DNA of 64,000 nt from Tabrizicola sp. (lineage in GTDB: Bacteria; Pseudomonadota; Alphaproteobacteria; Rhodobacterales; Rhodobacteraceae). Shown piece by piece: positions 1 through 8,334 of the stretch. A program made the translations under genes and the position numbers. The notes under the pieces were generated by a model, which was given only the letters and a program-made list of their open reading frames with translations, was not told where the DNA came from and searched no databases. Position 1 is the stretch's first letter. Every line of letters starts with the position of its first letter. The stretch is taken from contig NZ_JALHQD010000006.1 of the NCBI RefSeq assembly GCF_022842145.1, positions 210,441-274,440 of the forward strand, in the 5' to 3' direction.

Positions 1-2
1 GC

Positions 3-440
3 GGCTTTCAGGAGGTGAACGTGGCGCTTGGCGGCACGCTTTACCCCGAAATCCGCGACCTGCCGGGCCGGCTGAACCACCGGATGCCGCCCGACGGCTC
101 GCTGGAGGAATGCTTCGCGCTGCGCCACACCGTCAGCTTCACCGAGGGCGGGGTTTTCCACCAGCTGATGGGCGCGCGCGAGGTGATGACCAATACGCTG
201 CATGGCCAAGGCATCGCCCGGGCCGGGTGCCGTATCGTGATCGACGGCCATGCGCCCGATGGCACACCCGAAGCGATCTACGTCAAGGATGCGCCCGGCT
301 TCACGCTCTCGGTCCAGTGGCACCCGGAATGGAACGCGGGCAACGACCCCGTTTCGCGCCCGCTCTTCCAGGCCTTTGGCCAGGCCGTCGCCGCCTGGGC
401 CGAGGGTGAGCGCCCCGCGGCAATGGCGCGCTCGGCCTGA
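3..440 (+). CDS. Class I glutamine amidotransferase-like hydrolase (PuuD family), C-terminal part
   Basis: The reading frame is open from the first bases of the window, so the gene starts upstream and only about 145 C-terminal residues are visible. The opening GFQEVNVALGGTLYPEI is the block that follows the nucleophile elbow in gamma-glutamyl-gamma-aminobutyrate hydrolases (peptidase C26). SVQWHPEW near the C-terminus carries the His and Glu of the Cys-His-Glu triad. Members of this family hydrolyse gamma-glutamyl amides such as gamma-Glu-GABA in putrescine breakdown, in the cytoplasm. The track's start at 15 is an internal GTG, not the real start. The exact substrate cannot be told from this fragment. 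Confidence 0.85.
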   Translation, partial: GFQEVNVALGGTLYPEIRDLPGRLNHRMPPDGSLEECFALRHTVSFTEGGVFHQLMGAREVMTNTLHGQGIARAGCRIVIDGHAPDGTPEAIYVKDAPGFTLSVQWHPEWNAGNDPVSRPLFQAFGQAVAAWAEGERPAAMARSA

Positions 441-441
441 C

Positions 442-455
442 TTGAGGCAGATCAG
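442..455. promoter_or_regulatory. Candidate FnrL/FNR-like box upstream of the HemG-like gene
   Basis: TTGAGGCAGATCAG matches the FNR core TTGA-N6-TCAA at seven of eight positions. It lies 57 bases before the ATG at 513, close to the distance of the FnrL-like box before hemA in this window. Oxygen control of heme genes by FnrL is established in Rhodobacter. Its operation at this gene is inference. Confidence 0.4.
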
Positions 456-512
456 GGCGGGCGCGGCCCCGGTCTGCTAGCGCATGGGTACCTGACGAAA
501 AGGAGGTGCCCC

Positions 513-1079
513 ATGAAGCTGCTTGTCGCCTATGCCACGACCGACGGCCAGACCCGCAAGATCGCGCGCTTTGCGGCCGACCGCCTTGCGGGACTTGGCC
601 ATGCGGTCGAACTTCTGAACCTGGAAGATGCCGAGGGCCTCGACCTCTCCCGCTTCGACGGAGCGATCCTCGCCGGTTCGTTGCACGCCGGGGGCTACCA
701 GAAGACGCTGGTCCGCTTTGCGACCGAGGCTGCTGCCGACCTTGCGCAGATGCCCACGTTGTTCCTTGCCGTCTCGTTGTCTGCTGCGGGGGACGACCTC
801 GATGATTGGTCGGGCCTCCGGACTTGCCTTGCCGATTTCAAGGCCGCCACCGGCTGGACCCCCGCCCGCGTCGAGCATGTGGCGGGGGCGTTCCGCTTTT
901 CCGAATACGACTTCTTCCGCGCCTGGGCGATGCGCCGGATCGCGGACCAGAAGGGCGAGACGGTCGAACCCGGCAAGGACAAGGAATACACCGACTGGGC
1001 GGCGCTGGTTCTGGCACTGGACGATTGGCTGGTCGGCCTGACCCCCAGGGTCAAAGCGGGCGCAGTTTCAGCCGGATAA
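513..1079 (+). CDS. HemG-like flavodoxin domain protein (candidate menaquinone/quinone-dependent protoporphyrinogen oxidase)
   Basis: The 188-residue protein begins with a flavodoxin FMN-binding loop, YATTDGQTRKIA, which matches the start of E. coli HemG. It also keeps HemG-like blocks further on: a GSLHAGGYQ segment, a GAFRFSEYDFF segment, and KEYTDWAALV near the end. HemG oxidises protoporphyrinogen IX to protoporphyrin IX at the membrane, passing electrons to quinone. The start is supported by the Shine-Dalgarno AAAAGGAGGT just upstream. The gene overlaps the convergent CBS protein gene by 29 bases. Most alphaproteobacteria are thought to use HemJ for this step, so it could instead be a general flavodoxin-type oxidoreductase. 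Confidence 0.7.
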   Translation: MKLLVAYATTDGQTRKIARFAADRLAGLGHAVELLNLEDAEGLDLSRFDGAILAGSLHAGGYQKTLVRFATEAAADLAQMPTLFLAVSLSAAGDDLDDWSGLRTCLADFKAATGWTPARVEHVAGAFRFSEYDFFRAWAMRRIADQKGETVEPGKDKEYTDWAALVLALDDWLVGLTPRVKAGAVSAG

Positions 1080-2352
1080 TCCGGTTCTCGCGCTTTTCCA
1101 TCACCTCGAAGCGGAAACCGTGGAAGCTGAAGACCTGACCCGCGTTCGGGATCATCTGGGCCTCGTGGATGACAAGGCCCGCCAACGTGTTGGCCTCGTC
1201 ATCCGGCAGCCGCCAGTCAGTGGCCCGGTTCAGGTCGCGGATCGTCATCGCCCCGTCGATCAGCCAGGCGCCGTCATCGGTCGGGGTCAGGCCGTCCTTC
1301 TTCACCACGTCGAATTCGTCGGTGATGTCGCCGACGATCTCTTCCAGGATGTCTTCCAGGGTGATCAGGCCCTGCAGCGTGCCGTACTCGTCGACTACCA
1401 GCGCGAAATGGGTGCGTCGGGCCAGGAACTGGCGCATCTGCTCGTCCAGGGCGGTCGTTTCGGGGATGAAATAGGGCCTCATCGCCACCTTTTCGATCTG
1501 CAGCGCGCCGATACCGGCGACCGAGCCGTCCTCGCCGCGGACCAGCCGGTCGACCTCCCGCAAAAGGTCCTTGGCATGGACCACGCCCAGAATGTTGTCG
1601 TCGCTGTCCCGAAAGATCGGCAGCCGGGTGTGGGCCGAGGCAAGGACGCGGGTGATGATCTCACCGGGCGGCAGATCGGCGTCGATCATCTCGATCTGGC
1701 GGCGGTGGCGCATGATCTCGTCGACGGTGCGGTGCGACAGGTCCAGTGCCCCCAGCAGGCGGTCGCGGTCTGCTCTGTGCACCGCGCCTTCGGAATGACC
1801 CAGCGCGATCGCTCCGGCGATTTCTTCGCGCAAGGCCAGCATCTCGCCGCCGGGGCTTGGTTTCAACCCGATCAGGCGCAACATGCCGCGGACCAGCAGG
1901 CGGACGATCGTCACGATGGGCGAGAAGATCAGGATCAGCACCCGGATGATCGGGGCGACACGGGTCGCCACCGACTCGGGAAAGGTGATCGCGACGGTCT
2001 TCGGCATCACCTCGCCGAAGATCAGGACCAGCGCGGTCATCCCCAGGGTCGCCAGCGCCACCCCACTGTCGCCGAAGATCCGGGTCAGAAGTGCTGTCGC
2101 CAGCGAGGCCGACAGGATGTTGACGATGTTGTTGCCCAGAAGCAGCGCACCGATCATCCGCTCGCGGTCCTCGGTCACCCGCATCGCCGCCTTTGCCCCG
2201 CGTGAGCCGCGGTCGGCCTGCGCCTTCAGCTTGCCGCGTGATGCGGCCGTCAGTGCGGTTTCCGACCCGGAGAAGAAGGCGGACATCACCAAGAGGACCA
2301 GGATGGCGGCCACTGTCAGCCAGAAGGCGGTATCAAGCGTTTGGGGGGTCAT
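1051..2352 (-). CDS. CNNM/DUF21 and CBS domain membrane protein (HlyC/CorC, TlyC-like)
   Basis: The 433-residue protein has four hydrophobic segments in the first 150 residues, including an N-terminal FFSGSETALTAASRGKL signature of the DUF21/CNNM transmembrane domain. A tandem CBS pair follows (ILGVVHAKDLL, VVDEYGTLQGLITLEDILEEIVGDI), then a C-terminal CorC_HlyC (transporter-associated) domain. The family is linked to Mg2+/Co2+ efflux or sensing at the inner membrane. Older haemolysin names reflect a weak historical assignment. It lies 15 bases downstream of xerD on the same strand and could be co-transcribed with it. Confidence 0.9.
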   Translation of the reverse strand: MTPQTLDTAFWLTVAAILVLLVMSAFFSGSETALTAASRGKLKAQADRGSRGAKAAMRVTEDRERMIGALLLGNNIVNILSASLATALLTRIFGDSGVALATLGMTALVLIFGEVMPKTVAITFPESVATRVAPIIRVLILIFSPIVTIVRLLVRGMLRLIGLKPSPGGEMLALREEIAGAIALGHSEGAVHRADRDRLLGALDLSHRTVDEIMRHRRQIEMIDADLPPGEIITRVLASAHTRLPIFRDSDDNILGVVHAKDLLREVDRLVRGEDGSVAGIGALQIEKVAMRPYFIPETTALDEQMRQFLARRTHFALVVDEYGTLQGLITLEDILEEIVGDITDEFDVVKKDGLTPTDDGAWLIDGAMTIRDLNRATDWRLPDDEANTLAGLVIHEAQMIPNAGQVFSFHGFRFEVMEKRENRIIRLKLRPL

Positions 2353-2367
2353 CGGGTCTTTCCGGGC

Positions 2368-3306
2368 TCAGCCCTTGCGGGCCAGGGGATGCTTGGTCAG
2401 GACCAGGTCCTTCAGATGATCGTCCAGCACATGGGTGTAGATTTCGGTCGTGGCAACGTCGGAATGGCCGAGCAGCGTCTGGATCACCCGCAGGTCTGCG
2501 CCGTGGGCCAGAAGATGGGTTGCAAAGGCATGGCGCAGCACATGCGGCGTCACCCGGGCGGGAGAGATGCCCGCCAGCACCGCGACGTCCTTGACCAGGC
2601 TGTGGAAATACTGCCGTGTCAGGTGCCCCTCGCGGCCGTCGCCGGGAAAGAGATACCGTGACGGCGGGCGACCCGCCTTGCGCCCCGCCTCGTCCTCGGC
2701 GTCCCGGTGGGCCAGCCATTCGGCCAAGGCCGCGCGGGACGGGCCGGACAGCGGCACCATGCGTTCCTTGTCGCCCTTGCCGCGCACCAGGATCATCCGG
2801 GGATCGCCCCGGACGGCCGCGACGGGCAGCCCAACCAACTCGCTGACCCGCAGGCCGGTGGCGTAAAGAAGTTCGAACAGCGCCGTATCCCGCAGTCGGT
2901 CCGCCGGGTTGCGGGCGCGGGTGCGCGCCGCGTCCATCAGCCGGGTGACCTCGCTCTCGGTCACCGTCTTCGGCAGGCTTTGCGCCCGGCCCGGGCCCGT
3001 CAACCGCAGGGCGGGATTGTCGCTGCGCCAGCCCTCCTCGAAGGCAAAGCGGTAAAGCTGGCGGATCGACGACAGCCGCCGCGCGCGGGTCGCCTTGGAC
3101 AGGCCCTGCGAGTCGCAATGGACCAGGTAATCCTCCACCGCCTCGCGCCCCGCCTTGTCGAAAGCCAGGTCCCGGCGCGCCAGCCAGTCGGCAAAATCCG
3201 CCAGGTCGCGGCCATAGGCCAGTTGCGTGTTCCGCGCCGCCCCAAGTTCGGCGGCACAGGCGTCGAGGAAGGTCGAGATCCAGCGGCTCGCCTCGGCGTC
3301 GGGCAT
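2368..3306 (-). CDS. xerD: Tyrosine recombinase XerD
   Basis: A 312-residue tyrosine recombinase with an N-terminal SAM-like core-binding domain (about residues 8-95) and a C-terminal catalytic domain. The active-site set is readable: Arg in ATGLRVSELVG, His/Arg in HVLRHAFATHLL, His in LLGHSD and the nucleophile Tyr in TTEIYTHV. XerD works with XerC at dif to resolve chromosome dimers at septation. Length and motifs fit XerD rather than a phage integrase, and no att repeat or excised element surrounds it. The start lies four bases after the stop of the upstream secreted protein gene, implying an operon. Confidence 0.92.
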   Translation of the reverse strand: MPDAEASRWISTFLDACAAELGAARNTQLAYGRDLADFADWLARRDLAFDKAGREAVEDYLVHCDSQGLSKATRARRLSSIRQLYRFAFEEGWRSDNPALRLTGPGRAQSLPKTVTESEVTRLMDAARTRARNPADRLRDTALFELLYATGLRVSELVGLPVAAVRGDPRMILVRGKGDKERMVPLSGPSRAALAEWLAHRDAEDEAGRKAGRPPSRYLFPGDGREGHLTRQYFHSLVKDVAVLAGISPARVTPHVLRHAFATHLLAHGADLRVIQTLLGHSDVATTEIYTHVLDDHLKDLVLTKHPLARKG

Positions 3307-3309
3307 GGC

Positions 3310-4872
3310 CTAGCCCCGCCGTTCCAGGATCATCAGCTCCAGCGCCGCACGCCGGGCGACACCTTCCAGACCCGCCAGGCTCAAAAGCGACAACCCTTCG
3401 GTCACGCCGCGCAAGTCGCCCTGCACGCCCCGCGCGATGTTGTCGATGGCAACGATGATCGCCTCGCCCTTGCGGTTGCCCTCCAGCAGCGCCTGCGCCT
3501 CGACCGACGGGGTCGGCGCCCGGAAAGCAGCCGAGATCGCCCGCCCCAGGCTGTCGGGTGGAACGACGTTCCGTGCGTCGCCCACGGCAAGGGCCACAAG
3601 AAACGCATCCTCGGGGTTGCCAGGCTTGTGCCGCTTGGCCGCCATCTCCGAGTAGGGCGACAGCAGCCCGACCCGAAACGCGATGGCGGCAGCCTCGCCG
3701 GTCAAGGTGACGTCCTGCAACGCCTTGCCGAAAAGCGTGGCGAAGGGGACCTCCAGCTCGGCCTCCTGCATCTTGGCCCAGACCGCGGGCAGGGTCGCCG
3801 CGACCCGCGCCCCATCGCCTGCGGTGATCGCCGCATCGAAGGCCTGGAAGGTGGCGACCCGGTCCCACACGCCGCCCGAAGCGGCGGGCTCGCGTTCCGT
3901 GTAAAGTCCCAGAATCACGTTCGGCGGGATCGTCCCGGCCCGCGTCAATCGCTCGGCCGCCTCGATCTGCGACTTCCATCCCACGCGCGGGCTAAGTTCG
4001 GCGTAGGAAAAGGCGATCGGCAGTCCCTCGGTCGGCAATGGCTCGCCGATGGCGGCATAGATCATCCAGTCCAGTGGCGTGACCGGACTTGGCGCAGGCG
4101 GGACCGGCTCACCCTCGAAAAGGTCGGGATCAAGGAAGCGCGACAAAAGCGTCTCCTGGTCCGCCGAGATCTGGTTCAGCGCGCGCGAGGTGCGGATCGT
4201 CAGCGCCGCCGTGTCCCAGTCGCCGGACCGGGCCAGACAGAAGATCCGCGCCGGCACCGTTGGCGCAAGGTGGGGGGCGTTGGCCATCGACTGACAGGCG
4301 CGATCCTCGGCCCCGGTCAGAAGGGCCACATCGAAGGCGCGGCGGAACAGATCGGGCGTGGTCGCCCCCGCGGCCTCGATCAGCGCCGCCGCCTGCTCCA
4401 GCGCACCAAGCGCCAGAAGCTTGTCGATCCGCGTCTGCAACAACTCGCCCCGCCCGCCCGCATCGACCGGAGCCGCCACCTCGGCCAGAAGGATCGTCAG
4501 GAACAACTGGCGCAGCGCCGGCAGGTCGTCGTCGGGGTGGGTGACCAGCCGCTCGGCAATTTCGCGCGTCAGCCCGTTGCCCCAAAGATCCTTCGGCAGA
4601 CCAGACACCGCGGACGCGATCAGTCCGACCCCATCGGGTGAGGGGCCGTCCAGCGAGGATGTCGTCACCGCGGCGGGAAGCGCACCCCCGGCTTCGGTGA
4701 CGGGTGGCTCGTCGATGGCCACCCCAGTGCCCGCCGCTGCTGCCGCCGTGGCCGGGGTGGCAACGGACTGCGACAGCCAGTCGATGGCGGACAAGGGCCC
4801 GCCTGCATCCTGGCCTGCCGCCGGATCACCAAGGATCAAAAGGGAAATAAGACCCGCCGCACTAGTCCGCAT
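3310..4872 (-). CDS. Secreted, largely alpha-helical protein of unknown function
   Basis: The 520-residue product starts with a short hydrophobic segment ending near GDPAAGQDAGG, which looks like a signal peptide, so it is probably periplasmic. The rest is Ala/Leu-rich with regularly spaced helices (for example LGALEQAAALIEAAG and LTGAEDRACQSMA), suggesting TPR- or SEL1-like solenoid packing, but no named domain is recognised. It begins within the last codons of the tiny membrane protein gene upstream (11-base overlap) and ends four bases before xerD. This suggests one transcript and translational coupling. It lies divergent to aroK-aroB. Function unknown. Confidence 0.75.
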   Translation of the reverse strand: MRTSAAGLISLLILGDPAAGQDAGGPLSAIDWLSQSVATPATAAAAAGTGVAIDEPPVTEAGGALPAAVTTSSLDGPSPDGVGLIASAVSGLPKDLWGNGLTREIAERLVTHPDDDLPALRQLFLTILLAEVAAPVDAGGRGELLQTRIDKLLALGALEQAAALIEAAGATTPDLFRRAFDVALLTGAEDRACQSMANAPHLAPTVPARIFCLARSGDWDTAALTIRTSRALNQISADQETLLSRFLDPDLFEGEPVPPAPSPVTPLDWMIYAAIGEPLPTEGLPIAFSYAELSPRVGWKSQIEAAERLTRAGTIPPNVILGLYTEREPAASGGVWDRVATFQAFDAAITAGDGARVAATLPAVWAKMQEAELEVPFATLFGKALQDVTLTGEAAAIAFRVGLLSPYSEMAAKRHKPGNPEDAFLVALAVGDARNVVPPDSLGRAISAAFRAPTPSVEAQALLEGNRKGEAIIVAIDNIARGVQGDLRGVTEGLSLLSLAGLEGVARRAALELMILERRG

Positions 4873-4996
4873 TCAACACCACAGGCTTCTTCACTTCGCC
4901 CTGACTGGGGGCGAGATCACCCAGATAGGCATAACCCGTCAAGCCGATGAAGCCCAAAATCACCAGCACCACCAACGCCTTGATGATCCGACCCAT
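4862..4996 (-). CDS. Small single-pass membrane protein (44 aa), absent from the ORF track
   Basis: A 45-codon frame runs from an ATG at 4996 to a TAG at 4862. It encodes MGRIIKALVVLVILGFIGLT, a hydrophobic segment long enough for one membrane span, then a short polar tail ending KKPVVLNAD. Its last 11 bases overlap the start of the 520-residue secreted protein gene, a typical arrangement for translational coupling. It was too short for the supplied track. The basic N-terminus, single span and polar C-terminus suggest an inner-membrane anchor or partner for the downstream periplasmic protein. That role is inference. Confidence 0.7.
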   Translation of the reverse strand: MGRIIKALVVLVILGFIGLTGYAYLGDLAPSQGEVKKPVVLNAD

Positions 4997-5174
4997 CGCC
5001 TTGCCCTTCCTCGTGCCGCCTGGACGGTTTGGCCCGTCCGGCTGTCATTCCCGCGCCTGTCCGCATAAACGCGGGCCGTCGCAGGTGCCATTGCAAATCT
5101 ATATAGCATTCGGGAAGACTTCACGCCATTGAGGGGGAAAGTTTTCCGGTCGGCAAGTCCTTGCCCGCGGGATC

Positions 5175-5729
5175 ATGCATGGTGTGGCGATGGTCAGTCT
5201 GGTCAAGACGGTAGTCCTGGTAGGAATGATGGGCGCGGGCAAGACCGCGGTCGGCACGGCGCTGGCACGGCAGCTTGGCGTCGCGTTCAAGGATTCCGAC
5301 GAAGAGATCGTCCGCGCCGCCAGCCGCTCCATCGCCGAGATCTTCGAACGCGACGGCGAGCCCTTCTTTCGCTCCCGCGAGACCGAGGTCATCAGCCGTC
5401 TTTTGCGCAGCACGCCTTGCGTCCTGTCGACCGGCGGCGGCGCGTTCCTGTCCGAAAGCAACCGCCAGCTCATCCATGACGTCGGCGTCTCGGTCTGGCT
5501 CAAGGCCGACCTGGAGCTTCTGTGGCAGCGCGTCCGCCACAAGACGACCCGGCCCCTGTTGCGCACGTCAAACCCGCGCGAGACGCTGCGCACGCTTTAC
5601 GAGGCCCGCCAGCCGCTTTATGCGATGGCCGACATCGTGGTCGAAAGTGCTGCCGAACGATCCGTCGACGATATGGCGGCGCGGGTGGTCGAGGCGCTGA
5701 AAGCGCGGCCCGACGTGCTGGAGGTCTGA
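5175..5729 (+). CDS. aroK: Shikimate kinase
   Basis: Shikimate kinase phosphorylates the 3-hydroxyl of shikimate with ATP in the chorismate pathway. The 184-residue protein has a Walker A loop GMMGAGKT (residues 17-24), the substrate/Mg-binding DSDEEI, the shikimate-contacting Arg in FFRSRE, and the STGGGAF loop. A lid region around TTRPLL follows. Length matches the family. An alternative start at the second Met (5190) would remove five residues; no strong Shine-Dalgarno decides between them. aroB follows after two bases, forming the common alphaproteobacterial aroKB operon. Confidence 0.95.
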   Translation: MHGVAMVSLVKTVVLVGMMGAGKTAVGTALARQLGVAFKDSDEEIVRAASRSIAEIFERDGEPFFRSRETEVISRLLRSTPCVLSTGGGAFLSESNRQLIHDVGVSVWLKADLELLWQRVRHKTTRPLLRTSNPRETLRTLYEARQPLYAMADIVVESAAERSVDDMAARVVEALKARPDVLEV

Positions 5730-5731
5730 TC

Positions 5732-6838
5732 TTGAACACAGTTGCGGTTGATCTGGGCGAACGCTCCTATCAGGTGCGGATCGGCCAAGGCCTTCTGTCC
5801 CGCGCCGGGGCCGAAATCGCACCGCTCCTGCGCCGCAAACGCATCGCGATCGTCACCGAAACGACCATCGCGGCCCTGCATCTTCCCGCACTGACCGAGG
5901 CACTGTCCGCCGAAGGGATTGCCTCGACGACACTCGCCTTGCCGCCGGGAGAGGGGACGAAGAACTGGGAGAACCTTGCCCGCTGCACCGAATGGCTGCT
6001 GGAGCAGAAGGTGGAACGCAAGGATGTGGTCCTGGCCCTTGGCGGTGGCGTGATCGGCGACCTCGTGGGCTTTTCCGCCGCCATCCTGCGCCGGGGCGTC
6101 CGCTTCGTGCAGCTTCCGACCTCGCTTCTGGCGCAGGTGGACAGTTCCGTCGGCGGCAAGACCGGGATCAACACCGCGCAGGGCAAGAACCTCGTCGGCG
6201 CCTTCCACCAGCCCAGCCTGGTGCTGGCCGACATCGACGTCCTCGATACGCTGACCGACCGCGACTTCCTGTCCGGCTATGGCGAGGTGGTGAAGTACGG
6301 GCTTCTCGGCGATGCCGCCTTCTTCGACTGGCTGGAAGCCGAAGGTCCCGCGCTGCGCGCCGGCGACAAGGCGGCCCGCCTGCGCGCCGTGACCCGGTCG
6401 GTCGAGATGAAAGCCGGGATCGTCAGCCGTGACGAGACCGAGGAGGGCGAGCGCGCGCTTCTGAACCTTGGCCACACCTTCTGCCATGCCCTTGAAAAGG
6501 CGACCGGATATTCCGACCGCCTGCTGCATGGCGAAGGCGTCGCCATCGGCTGTGCGCTGGCGTTCGAGCTGTCCTCGCGCCTTGACCTGTGCAGTCAGGA
6601 AGAACCAAGCCGTGTCCGCGCGCATCTGAAGACGATGGGAATGAAGACCGACATCCGCGACATCCCCGGCGATCTTCCGGGCTCCGAGGCGCTGATCGCA
6701 CTGATGGGGCAGGACAAGAAGGTCGTGGACGGCAAACTGCGCTTCATCCTCGCGCGCGGCATCGGTCAGGCCTTCGTGGCCGATGACGTGCCGGGCGACA
6801 AGGTGCGCGCCGTGCTGGAAGACGCGCTCGGCGCCTAG
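5732..6838 (+). CDS. aroB: 3-dehydroquinate synthase
   Basis: AroB converts DAHP to 3-dehydroquinate using NAD+ and a divalent metal. I choose the TTG at 5732, two bases after the aroK stop and preceded by GGAGG, giving 368 residues, normal for the family. The track's earlier start is inside aroK. Visible hallmarks are PPGEGTKNW, the LGGGVIGDLVGF dinucleotide region, QVDSSVGGKTGIN, the metal ligand Glu in GYGEVVKYG and the His region LGHTFCHALEK. The stop overlaps the convergent lipoprotein stop in a shared CTAG. Confidence 0.95.
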   Translation: MNTVAVDLGERSYQVRIGQGLLSRAGAEIAPLLRRKRIAIVTETTIAALHLPALTEALSAEGIASTTLALPPGEGTKNWENLARCTEWLLEQKVERKDVVLALGGGVIGDLVGFSAAILRRGVRFVQLPTSLLAQVDSSVGGKTGINTAQGKNLVGAFHQPSLVLADIDVLDTLTDRDFLSGYGEVVKYGLLGDAAFFDWLEAEGPALRAGDKAARLRAVTRSVEMKAGIVSRDETEEGERALLNLGHTFCHALEKATGYSDRLLHGEGVAIGCALAFELSSRLDLCSQEEPSRVRAHLKTMGMKTDIRDIPGDLPGSEALIALMGQDKKVVDGKLRFILARGIGQAFVADDVPGDKVRAVLEDALGA

Positions 6839-7299
6839 AACAGCAGCTTGTAGACGTTGCCGTTGGTGTCCGAGGCTTGCCCCGTGCCGCTGGCGGTGCC
6901 CGACCCGATGACGAAGGTGCCCTGCACCCGGGTCCCGTCGGCGCAGACGGCGTAGATTTCGCCGTTGTTGACGCCCGCGACGGTCTCGATCTCGCGCCCG
7001 ACTTCGCCGCCGGTCTTCTTGAAGGTCAGCGACATGCCCTTGGTGTTCGACACCGTGCGCGGGGTCAGCGACGACCAGGTGCCGGAGCAGCGCCCACCCT
7101 CTGGCAAGCGGAAGGCCAGCTCTCCGGACGTGCCGGTCGTGTTCTTCGCCGTCGCCTGGATGACCAGCGTCGGATCGGCGTCGGCAATCGGACCTTGCAG
7201 CGGGTAAAGCTGCATGGGGCTGGTGCCCGTGGCGCAGGCGGCCAGCGGCAGGATCAGCCCCAGGGCCAGCAGGCGAGCAAGGCGGGTCTTTGCGGTCAT
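6835..7299 (-). CDS. Small outer-envelope lipoprotein of unknown function
   Basis: Starting at the internal ATG at 7299 gives 154 residues with a textbook lipoprotein signal: basic TAKTRLAR, a hydrophobic stretch, then the lipobox LAAC with Cys22 as the lipidated residue. The GTG at 7332 in the track adds a polar extension and lacks a ribosome site, so I reject it. The mature part is Gly/Thr-rich with beta-strand-like spacing and two further cysteines (GRCSGTW and VCADGTRV) that could form a disulfide. No family recognised. It is convergent with aroB and shares four bases with its stop. Confidence 0.75.
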   Translation of the reverse strand: MTAKTRLARLLALGLILPLAACATGTSPMQLYPLQGPIADADPTLVIQATAKNTTGTSGELAFRLPEGGRCSGTWSSLTPRTVSNTKGMSLTFKKTGGEVGREIETVAGVNNGEIYAVCADGTRVQGTFVIGSGTASGTGQASDTNGNVYKLLF

Positions 7300-7416
7300 C
7301 GACAAGCTGGTCTCCGAAAGGGCGTGAGGCACGCGCGTCTATGCGGTGAATTCGGTTCCGTGTCCAGTGCTCCGGCCCGCCACCATCCGCCGCACACCGC
7401 GTCGTGAAGGACTGGC

Positions 7417-8250
7417 TCAGCGGGTGAAGAACGGCGCGGCCCGCATCGTCGGCGGCACCGGAACGCCCAAGCGAGTCAGGATCGAGGGGGCCAATGCCAG
7501 TTGATCCAGAACCTGATCTTCGGGCGGCAAGCTGCTGTTACCAAAGTAATAAAACGCAAAGTCGCGCTGGTCCTCGCCCGTCCCGCCGTGGTGCCCCCGC
7601 GCATCCTGCCCGTGATCGGCGGTGACGATCACCTCGTACCCGTTCTGCCGCCAACGGTGGATCCACGGCGCCAGGATCGCGTCCATGTGGAAACAGGCGT
7701 GGTCCATCTCCTCGCAGTCGTGGAAGAAGCGGTGGCCCATGCTGTCCAGCGTGCAGGTGTGCAGGATGCCGTAGTCGATCCCCTTCACCTCGCACAGCCG
7801 CGTCAGCATGCCGAAAAGGTCATAGTCCGACGGCGTCATCTGGTTGGCATGCCCGTAGCCATGCATCGTGTGGAACCGCCCGTGAGTGATCGGGCCGCCC
7901 GGCTCGTCATACTCGATGTCGCGGACCACGTCGAACGGCGCGCGGTTGAAGAACTCGGACCAATAGCTGTGCGTCACCGCGCCTGTGGTCTTGCCCGCCT
8001 GCGTCAACTCGCTGAACACATCGGGAAAGGTGACCCGCCGGATATCCGCGTTGTCCCAGATGTGATGCTGCTGCGGCGGCACACCCGTGTGGATCGAGGC
8101 ATAGCAGGAGGCCGAGGTCGAAGGCAGCACCGCCCGCATCCGCCGCACCTGGGCTTCGCCCTGTTCGACCCAGCCTTCCAAGTTGCCGAACAGCCGCCGC
8201 CAGTTGCGATACGGCACGCCGTCCAGGATGATCAGCAGAAGCTTCGTCAT
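7417..8250 (-). CDS. Alkaline phosphatase superfamily type I phosphodiesterase/nucleotide pyrophosphatase-like hydrolase
   Basis: The 277-residue protein starts at the ATG at 8250, directly behind a strong GGAGGTGCGCC ribosome site; the track start is five codons too early. It has superfamily metal-site blocks: KLLLIILDGVP at the N-terminus, the nucleophile region LPSTSASCYASIHTG, a LDSMGHRFFHD block with metal-binding Asp/His, and VIVTADHGQDARGHHGG near residue 215. Such enzymes hydrolyse phosphodiesters, pyrophosphates or phosphonate esters. No signal peptide is evident, so it is probably cytoplasmic. As the last gene behind a peptide-type ABC importer it may act on the imported compound (inference). 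Confidence 0.82.
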   Translation of the reverse strand: MTKLLLIILDGVPYRNWRRLFGNLEGWVEQGEAQVRRMRAVLPSTSASCYASIHTGVPPQQHHIWDNADIRRVTFPDVFSELTQAGKTTGAVTHSYWSEFFNRAPFDVVRDIEYDEPGGPITHGRFHTMHGYGHANQMTPSDYDLFGMLTRLCEVKGIDYGILHTCTLDSMGHRFFHDCEEMDHACFHMDAILAPWIHRWRQNGYEVIVTADHGQDARGHHGGTGEDQRDFAFYYFGNSSLPPEDQVLDQLALAPSILTRLGVPVPPTMRAAPFFTR

Positions 8251-8259
8251 GGCGCACCT

Positions 8260-8317
8260 CCTCATGCGACTTCGTCTTCTCGTCGGAAGGGCCCACCCAG
8301 CGAGGAGGGACGAAGTC
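8260..8317. repeat. Interspersed palindromic repeat, copy A1
   Basis: The arms GACTTCGTC (8268-8276) and GACGAAGTC (8309-8317) are perfect reverse complements 32 bases apart. The longer flanks CCTCATGCGACTTCGTCTTC and GCGAGGAGGGACGAAGTC recur, at 17/20 and 16/18 identity, at 48058-48139. Copy A1 lies between the fused ATPase gene and the phosphodiesterase start, just upstream of the latter's ribosome site. Confidence 0.6.
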
Positions 8318-8334
8318 CAACGACGAGCGGCGGT

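Noticed and set aside
2368-3306. XerD as the integrase of a mobile element
   Set aside because: Its motifs and operon context match housekeeping XerD, and no att repeats, cargo or composition change are visible around it.
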